This document shows positions 57,965 through 64,000 of a stretch of 64,000 nt of DNA, one piece after another; position 1 is the first letter of the stretch, and the number at the start of each line of letters is the position of its first letter. Location of the stretch: the NCBI GenBank assembly GCA_016647705.1, contig CM028335.1:25212905-25276904 (forward strand), written 5' to 3'. This DNA comes from Eucommia ulmoides (taxonomy: Eukaryota > Streptophyta > Magnoliopsida > Garryales > Eucommiaceae). The notes below the pieces were generated by a model that saw only the letters and a program-made list of their open reading frames with translations, was not told the origin of the DNA and made no database searches. Both the position numbers and the translations under genes were made by a program.

Positions 57965-58220
57965 ATAATGATTGAATATAACAACACATAAGATAGAGGA
58001 ACAACGTTTAATATGGAAAAAAAAGACTGAAATGTCATTAAATTGGACCACCTGCAAAATTTTTGTAATAAAGAATCATAATTGTGGATCTATAAATGTA
58101 GGCAGTACCTTTCACTTCCGGGGAGGATCAGGGGTGACTCTCCCTAATGTTGCAATAAAAAAAAAAAAATCGGACCTATATATAATTTCAACACTATTGA
58201 AATTACATGTGTGACTCCAA
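57965..58220. repeat. Diverged direct repeat, copy 2 (partner 56,195-56,460)
   Basis: Same order of shared blocks as the partner, with a poly-A run in place of the (AAAT)n run. Spacing between copies is about 1.77 kb. Confidence 0.8.
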
Positions 58221-58587
58221 AAAAAAATAAAAATTGCAAACAGCTCCCTGAATTAAATTTTCAAATTGCAAGTCAAACTGGCATGGCATTCTTCATACGA
58301 ATTGAGAAAACAAAATCCTTAAAGTGACTTACATGTTCCTTCTTGTTGGCTAGTCATATAGAAATAGGTTATGTTATGTAGAATTTGTTTCTTGTAGTAA
58401 ATGATCATTGCGTTGTAGCTACTCGCATCTCCACTGTGAAAGTGCCTTGTCAATTTCTAACAAAACAAGGATTTCGACATAATGCTAGGTGGATTACAAC
58501 TCCATATTGATTTTTTTTTTTTATGATTTTCAAAACAAATGGATTACAACTCCAAATTGTTATCACCAAATGAGAATTGAAAATAAA

Positions 58588-60009
58588 ATGTAATGTTCCA
58601 TTTGATTAGTATTTTTGTCACATTTGATTAGTATTTATGTTTTTGTTCCTTTTTCCTAGTTTTGTGGGAATAGAAAAAAATCCAAGAAGCCTAAAAGAAT
58701 AAGGATCAAGTTGCAGATGAAATAAAAGCCATAGCTAGGGGGGACTCAAGGCCCCCCTCGACTTTTGAAATTTTTCACAATTACCCTTATATTTTTAGAG
58801 AAAAATCAATTAAAATCCATTAAATTTTTACAAAAGCCACCCTGGTTTATAAAAATATCTAACAAACTTCTTAAAACTTTTTTTAAGCCCCCCTCAACTA
58901 ATTTTCTAGATCTACCGTTGCCTAAAACCCTTTTTTTCCGATCCATCTCACATCAGTAGTCAAATTCATACCTTTACAATGATCTTTTTATAATTATTTC
59001 TTTTGGCTTTATAGCAAAGTAAACTTTGTCCATAGAGCTCAATGGCTTTATAGCTGTCAAGACGCATGATTTTTACATCTTAAACCACAGAAATCATGGT
59101 TTGCAGTGGACGTACTCATTGATTCGCAAAAGAAGGTGATGTGTTTTGTAAGGCATTTCGTCGAACAGTTCATGTGCGTTGTACTTTTTCTCATAGGCAC
59201 CAACCAACATCACACACTCCAACACGCAAATCGACACAATAAACGAAATGCTTCGACTTCGGAGTATCAATTAACCCATTCAATAAAATAAAACAAAAAT
59301 GTAATGTTCCATTTGATTAGTATTTTTGTCACATTTGATTAGTATTTATGTTTTTGTTCCTTTTTCCTAGTTTTGTGGGAATAGAAAAAAATCCAAGAAG
59401 CCTAAAAGAATAAGGATCAAGTTGCAGATGAAATAAAAGCCATAGCTAGGGGGGACTCAAGGCCCCCCTCGACTTTTGAAATTTTTCACAATTACCCTTA
59501 TATTTTTAGAGAAAAATCAATTAAAATCCATTAAATTTTTACAAAAGCCACCCTGGTTTATAAAAATATCTAATAAACTTCTTAAAACTTTTTTTAAGCC
59601 CCCCTCAACTAATTTTCTAGATCTGCCGTTGCCTAAAACCCTTTTTTTCCGATCCATCTCACATCAGTAGTCAAATTCATACCTTTACAATGATCTTTTT
59701 ATAATTATTTCTTTTGGCTTTATAGCAAAGTAAACTTTGTCCATAGAGCTCAATGGCTTTATAGCTGTCAAGACGCATGATTTTTACATCTTAAACCACA
59801 GAAATCATGGTTTGCAGTGGACGTACTCATTGATTCGCAAAAGAAGGTGATGTGTTTTGTAAGGCATTTCGTCGAACAGTTCATGTGCGTTGTACTTTTT
59901 CTCATAGGCACAAACCAACATCACACACTCCAACACGCAAATCGACACAATAAACGAAATGCTTCGACTTCGGAGTATCAATTAACCCATTCAATAAAAT
60001 AAAACAAAA
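58588..60009. repeat. Tandem duplication, two 711-bp units, about three mismatches
   Basis: Unit 1 is 58,588-59,298 and unit 2 is 59,299-60,009, directly abutting. I noticed three differences (CTAACAAAC/CTAATAAAC, ATCTACCG/ATCTGCCG, GCACCAACC/GCACAAACC). The unit contains GGGGGGACTCAAGGCCCCCC and AAGCCCCCCTCAACTAATTT, a style common in plant repeats, and no credible gene; the identical short frames in each unit are by-products. Confidence 0.95.
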
Positions 60010-60157
60010 ACATCAGGAAGAGGGAAAAAATAAAATAAAAAGGGATATCTCAAGAGACGGGGCACATACTAGGAACAATCGATGGCCACCGGAGGAGACG
60101 AAACGGACCTTCTCCGAGCAGAAGACGATCCGACGAAGGCAGAAGAAAAAGGGAGGC

Positions 60158-60163
60158 AAAAAA
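60158..60163 (-). terminator. Pol III terminator of the U6 gene
   Basis: Six T residues on the minus strand directly follow GGTCCAAA of the U6 3' end, a standard Pol III stop signal. Confidence 0.88.
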
Positions 60164-60209
60164 TTTGGACCATTTCTCGATTTGTGCGTGTCATCCTTGC
60201 GCAGGGGCC

Positions 60210-60241
<32 letters not shown>

Positions 60242-60261
60242 TCGGATGTCCCCGAGGGGAC
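60160..60261 (-). ncRNA. U6: U6 spliceosomal snRNA gene
   Basis: The minus strand carries a complete U6 of about 102 nt: 5' stem-loop GTCCCCTCGGGGACATCC, then GATAAAATTGGAACGATACA, the ACAGAGA box with GATTAGC, the catalytic AGC, GGCCCCTGCGCAAGGATGAC (U4 pairing and ISL) and ACACGCACAAATCGAG. It forms the catalytic core of the major spliceosome. Unlike the common plant 5' stem-loop with a TTCG loop, this copy has CTCG. Everything else I can recall of the plant consensus is kept. With the USE and TATA in place, it is probably a functional locus rather than a retrotransposed copy. Confidence 0.95.
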
Positions 60262-60283
60262 AAACTCCGTTTGGTGAGCCGGA

Positions 60284-60294
60284 GATACATAAAG
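60284..60294 (-). promoter_or_regulatory. U6 TATA-like element
   Basis: The minus strand reads CTTTATGTATC, 23-33 bp upstream of the U6 start. Plant U6 genes usually have TTTATATA here, so one position is changed. Confidence 0.75.
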
Positions 60295-60318
60295 CGCTTC
60301 AAGGGTTTGGGGGAGGAG

Positions 60319-60329
60319 CGATGTGGGAA
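60319..60329 (-). promoter_or_regulatory. U6 upstream sequence element (USE)
   Basis: The minus strand reads TTCCCACATCG, matching the plant snRNA USE consensus RTCCCACATCG except at the first base. The gap to the TATA element is 24 bp, which fits the Pol III class of plant snRNA promoters (the Pol II class has about 10 bp more). Confidence 0.9.
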
Positions 60330-61214
60330 TGTTGAACAGTAGTTAGTCATGCTGATTACTAATTGCTTAATACTAATAGGGCCGCTATTTGTCAACTAAA
60401 TAACAACTTAATTACTTTTTACTAATATCGAGGCAGCGATCCAGCCTTCGATATTTTGAAATTTATTTATCAACTTCATGAGAACAACAATAAAATTATG
60501 AAATAATGCGGAAAAAATGACTCAAAATGTTGGAAAAATCTGCACTACGGTTACATGACATCATTTGTTGAGATATATATAAAAAAAAAAAGAAAAAAAA
60601 AAAAAGATTTAAAAGTTATATTTTTTCCTGAAGCTTGTAATTTTTTATAGGATTTTTTTTTTTTTTTTTAAAAAAAGGTAATTTTATTATTTACAAGTTT
60701 AAAAACGTAAAAATAATTAAAATTAAAATTAAAATTAAAATTTAAGCAATATATGGATCTACTGGTGGGAGCTTCAATATATACATATTTTTTGTTAAAT
60801 GTACACCCTTTCTAAAAATAAATCAAAACTATTTTAAAATTATATTTTCACCATTTTTTTACATAATTTTAATTTTTACCCAATAAGTTTTCATAAATAT
60901 ACACTAAATTTTTATGGCGAAGAAGTGGGGAAGGAGAGTGGGGGGACGACAAGGCTGAGGACAGTGAGGGACAACGAGGCAATGGGAGGCAATGGGAGTA
61001 GGGGACAATGAGGCGTAGGGAGTGGAGGACAAGGATAGACAGAGACGACGATGTCACCGACGAGGCCATCGATGCCGTCTACACTGCTGGAGAAGATGTG
61101 GAAGGAAGAAGGAGGAGGAGTGTAAAAAACAAAATAATTAAGGAATAAATGTGTTAGAAATTTAAAAGGTAAGATAGTAATTTCCTTAAATAATTTTTAT
61201 TTATTTATTTATAG
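60330..61214. other. Intergenic with GC-rich island
   Basis: AT-rich sequence with poly-A and poly-T runs (60,572-60,680) and an (AAAATT)n stretch near 60,715-60,745. 60,910-61,130 is a GC-rich, GGAGG/GACGA-rich island resembling those at 39.4 kb and 57.6 kb. No gene is supported. Confidence 0.45.
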
Positions 61215-61734
61215 GGGTGAAGATATAGCAAAAAGGGTTGTACTACCACCAATATGGACCCCCGTATTTGAAAGTGCACACATTGGCTACCTTACATTTC
61301 AATTTCTCTTTAATTTGGACCCTAGGCTAAAATCTATTAAGTCAAACTTGACAGTCAACGTTATAAAGGGGCATTTTTGTCATTTTCATTCCCAAATAAT
61401 TTTACCCAATTTGTGTTGATCCTTCCCGCTCAATATTTATAAATACTCTTCCTACCTCTATATTTATTGTATATTCTTCATTTTCACCCTATATTTTTTA
61501 TTATATATTTTGGAAAAAAAAAACATAACAATTAAAAACATTTTATTGATCATAATTATAAGAATTAGCATATTCAAATACTATATTGATCGATTCCAAC
61601 ACTGATCGACTAAATATTTTTTGTTTTTTTAACTATAAAAAAAAACACAATATACTCCAGAAAAAAAACTTCCACGGCAAAATATTTTTTATATTTTAGA
61701 AAACACAAACAAATACATCATGTTCTTAAAAAAA

Positions 61735-62060
61735 TAAAATAAAAGAACTGAACAATACAACAAGTCCTGAAAAACAATATAATACATCAGGTCCTGATAA
61801 ACAATCAGAACAATACAATAGGTTCCCAAAAAAGTACAATATTAGGTCCTGATAAACAACCAAAATAATACAATAGGTCCAAAAAAAAAGTATAATACAT
61901 CAAGTCCTGATAAACAACCAAAACAATACAATAGGTCCAAAAAAAAGTACAATACATCAGGTCTTGATAAACAACAAGAACAATACATCATGTCCTAAAA
62001 AAATAATACAATATATCAGGTCCTAAAAAAATAGAATAATACAAATAAAAAAATAGAAAT
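61735..62060. repeat. Tandem repeats of about 60 bp in the MULE 3' region
   Basis: About five imperfect units carry ACAATACAATAGGTCC, AGTACAATACATCAGGTC and CTGATAAACAACCA. A related, shorter array occurs in inverted orientation at 2,690-2,880. Confidence 0.85.
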
Positions 62061-62314
62061 TAACCATCAAAACCTGTTCTCTAGCATATGCATTGATCAT
62101 ACTAAACCCTAAAAAATAGAACAATACACCAGGTCTTAAAAAAAAGAACAAAAAATCTAAAAAAAAAAAAATTAACAATCAAACCTGTTCTCCAGTAGAT
62201 ATATTGATCACAGGATTCATAGGAGCTCCATCGTCCTGTCCAATATTGTAATTGAACATAAAATAATTATTGAAGGTAGATAAAAAATTAAAAATAATTA
62301 AAAGTTTTAAATTT

Positions 62315-63880
62315 TCATACCATTTTCTGTTTGGCTAATTTACAACTTCTCTTGTTGTAACCCAACTGTCCACATGCACGATATTTAACTACATGTTTCC
62401 TCTTTAACTTTGTTTGATTGTGTTGGGATTCATCGAGCTCTTTTCTTCTTAGTTTCTTTGGTCTTCCAATTTGCTTTGTGAAGCAAAGAAGCTTCACTTT
62501 TGGAAGTCCACAACTCGGTCACAAATTGGAAGAATCCATTGGGTTGATCACCGAGGAATTGGTCTTTAAGTATCTCGCTGTGCTATAGTATTCACTCACA
62601 TAGTCCTCTGGATCAAAACCCTTGTAGACAATGGCCGAAACAACATGTGTACAAGGTATGCCAGTCAAATCCCATTTTCTATATAAACAACTCTTGGCCC
62701 CTAAATCCACACTGTATTGATTACCCCACATGCAACATATCTGAAATTTATCATTCCTAACCTATTGTGGTATGCATCCATTGATATTGTCCTTAACAAG
62801 ATCCAACCTTTTTTGAATTTTTGGACAAATTTTACCCGTCCACTTCTTTGCCTTTTCCCTATTCACTGTCATCCGGTTCATTAGAAGGTCCCTAACCATT
62901 TTTAACATGGTGATGATCTCTTTTTATCTGGCTTTAAGAATAAATGCATTGAAGCTCTCACATAAATTATTTAACAAAATGTCACACTTTGTGATAACAC
63001 TGAAATGTGACCTAGATAAGTGCTTAGGTGGCTTATCATCGAACCAAGCTAGAGCATCTTTGTCGATTTTACCTATTTCTTCCATAAAATTTGAAAACTT
63101 AATTGGAAGTGTTGCCCTGGCAGCCTTCCACACAGCCTTCTTGTAGGTATTCCCCTTAAATTTACCCTTGAAATTATTAAATAAGTGCCTAACATAATGC
63201 CTATGTTCAACAAAAGACATCATGTTATCAACAGCCCACAACAACCCTTTTTGTTTATCTAAAATTATAGTGATACCTTTTTGCCTATGTGTCTTCAAAT
63301 CCTCATCCAAACATGCTAAAGACCATGCCCATGAATCTTTGTTCTCTATCTCTACAATTGCATAGACAATTAGAAATATATTATTGTTCCCATCTATGCC
63401 AACAACAGACAGTAATTGACCCCCAATTGCTCCCTTAAGATAACACCCATCAACACCAATAATTGGCCTATATATCGCATACCCTTACTTACACACTGCT
63501 AAGCAAACATAGAGACACTAGAATTGAACTCTACCATCATGATCCAGATCAGAAACATGTAAACGAACTGTGGACCCAGGGTTAGTTCTTCTAAGTTCAC
63601 AAACGTAGTCTTGAAGCTAATCGTATTGATATTCTTGGCTACCCTCAATAGCCTAAAGAACCTTTCTCTTAGACCTATAGAGTTGAGACCTAGACACCAT
63701 AACATTAAGATCAGTTTGGATAGTGGTCTTAAAAGCTTTCAAACCCCAATTTCTTCCCTCAATTCTAAATTTTTCCATGTATTTATTAGCCAACCATTTT
63801 GAGTTTATTTACCTATTCCAAAAATCCCTAGAGCAATTGTGCTGTGGCTGATAAGTTTTCACTAACAACTCTGTTTCCCG
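62315..63880 (-). pseudogene. MuDR-type transposase with SWIM and zinc knuckle, broken
   Basis: The minus translation in order: a MuDR-type N-terminal part (KTYQPQHNCSRDFWNR, KWLANKYMEKFRIEGRNWGL); IYRPIIGVDGCYLKGAIGGQ with LLSVVGIDGNNN, the first catalytic DDE part; DLKTHRQKGITIILDKQKGL with VEHRHYVRHLFNNFKGKFKG, the second; FDDKPPKHLSRSHFSVITKC with NNLCESFNAFILKAR; then the SWIM finger (SCLYRKWDLTGIPCTHVVSA); and CRACGQLGYNKRSC-type zinc knuckle residues at 62,315-62,400. Stops and frameshifts, for example near 63,487, break the frame. It is probably inactive. Confidence 0.85.
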
Positions 63881-63914
63881 GCTGTACAAGATGCATATAT
63901 AACCCAATGACACC

Positions 63915-64000
63915 TGGTGGCCGCTAAATAAGCGCTACCACTTTCACCGCAAGTGTACGGATTAAGTTTTAGTATAATGGACCTTTCGGTCGGGTATCGT
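63915..64000 (+). mobile_element. Start of family D LTR (copy 3), cut by the window end
   Basis: From TGGTGGCCGCTAAATAAGCG the sequence runs into CCGCAAGTGTACGGATTAAG and TTTTAGTATAATGGACC, which aligns with the starts of family D copies 1 and 2. It interrupts the MULE transposase. The rest lies outside the window. Confidence 0.65.

Larger units (their letters stand above)
61215..63914 (-). mobile_element. Mutator-like element (MuDR type), 5' end interrupted
   Basis: The minus strand carries transposase, SWIM and zinc-knuckle remnants (62.3-63.9 kb), then a repeat-rich 3' region, and ends in a MULE-type terminal block (61,230-61,490: AACGTTGACTGTCAAG, GATTTTAGCCTAGGGTCC, GTGTGCACTTTCAAATAC on the minus strand). 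The same block ends the remnant at 2.3-3.4 kb. The 5' inverted repeat is not in the window; the element is cut at about 63,915 by a family D LTR. Confidence 0.85.

Noticed and set aside
58765-59670. Identical 64-residue and 61-residue frames found twice
   Set aside because: Duplicated because the 711-bp unit is duplicated; no conserved domain and no coding signature.
58588-60009. The 711-bp units as an LTR pair
   Set aside because: The units abut with nothing between them, lack TG...CA ends, and have no primer site.
60082-60216. Short ATG frame ([16 protein letters not shown]) downstream of U6
   Set aside because: About 44 residues, runs into the U6 gene and has no splice donor or domain; at most a captured 5' exon.
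60213-60395. 60-residue frame over the U6 gene and its promoter
   Set aside because: The sequence is explained by U6 snRNA, TATA and USE.
1-64000. CRISPR arrays, bacterial operons, tRNA or rRNA genes, organelle insertions
   Set aside because: None seen; regularly repeated segments are LTR arrays, MULE repeats or microsatellites.

Overview
This window is plant nuclear DNA, most probably from a eudicot with a large, transposon-rich genome. The evidence is intron-containing genes with plant-type promoter motifs, a plant Pol III U6 snRNA gene, and many plant transposon families (Ty1/copia, Ty3/gypsy, solo LTRs, LINEs with RNase H, a TRIM, a SINE, hAT and Mutator-like elements). There is no bacterial or organellar gene organisation, no CRISPR array and no recognisable tRNA or rRNA gene. 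I cannot name the species.

Three features look like functional host genes: an intronless RTF2-type gene (36,880-38,046, minus), a 40S ribosomal protein S12 (eS12) gene (about 48,480-52,900, plus, four coding exons rebuilt from splice sites), and a U6 snRNA gene (60,160-60,261, minus) with correctly spaced USE and TATA elements.

3.9-26 kb: this stretch reads as one old Ty1/copia element on the minus strand, from a remnant 5' LTR near 25.6 kb to a 3' LTR at 3,916-4,620. At least eleven later insertions split it. They are solo LTRs at 4,981-7,021, 7,078-10,382, 10,452-12,753, 13,863-15,487, 15,746-20,157 (with another, 16,887-18,992, inside it) and 24,693-25,294; a Pack-MULE-like block carrying an NF-YB gene fragment; a hAT element; a SINE; and a MULE with long inverted repeats. 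Most have target-site duplications that I could read directly, and at several junctions the copia coding sense resumes on the other side. A further solo LTR (152-2,297) lies in a MULE end to the left.

26-35 kb: a broken LINE (plus), itself interrupted by a copia fragment and a TRIM, then an internally deleted Ty3/gypsy element with two well-matched LTRs (32,193-34,863). 35-41 kb: the RTF2 gene, tandem repeats and AT-rich intergenic DNA. 41-47.4 kb: a second LINE (minus) whose RNase H domain is separated from its RT by an LTR-like element that in turn holds a 2.28 kb solo LTR. 47.6-48.3 kb: a copia fragment just upstream of the eS12 promoter. 53-54.5 kb: a 1.4 kb foldback element downstream of eS12. 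55-60 kb: decayed sequence with an AP-endonuclease exon fragment and a nearly perfect 711-bp tandem duplication next to U6. 61.2-63.9 kb: a decayed MULE with transposase, SWIM and zinc-knuckle remnants, followed by the start of a third copy of the LTR family seen at 13.9 and 45.5 kb.

The most unusual signals are the depth of nesting; the arrays of short palindromes inside unrelated LTR families; the U6 loop variant next to a fresh tandem duplication; and the NF-YB capture that appears to retain a 5' UTR intron.
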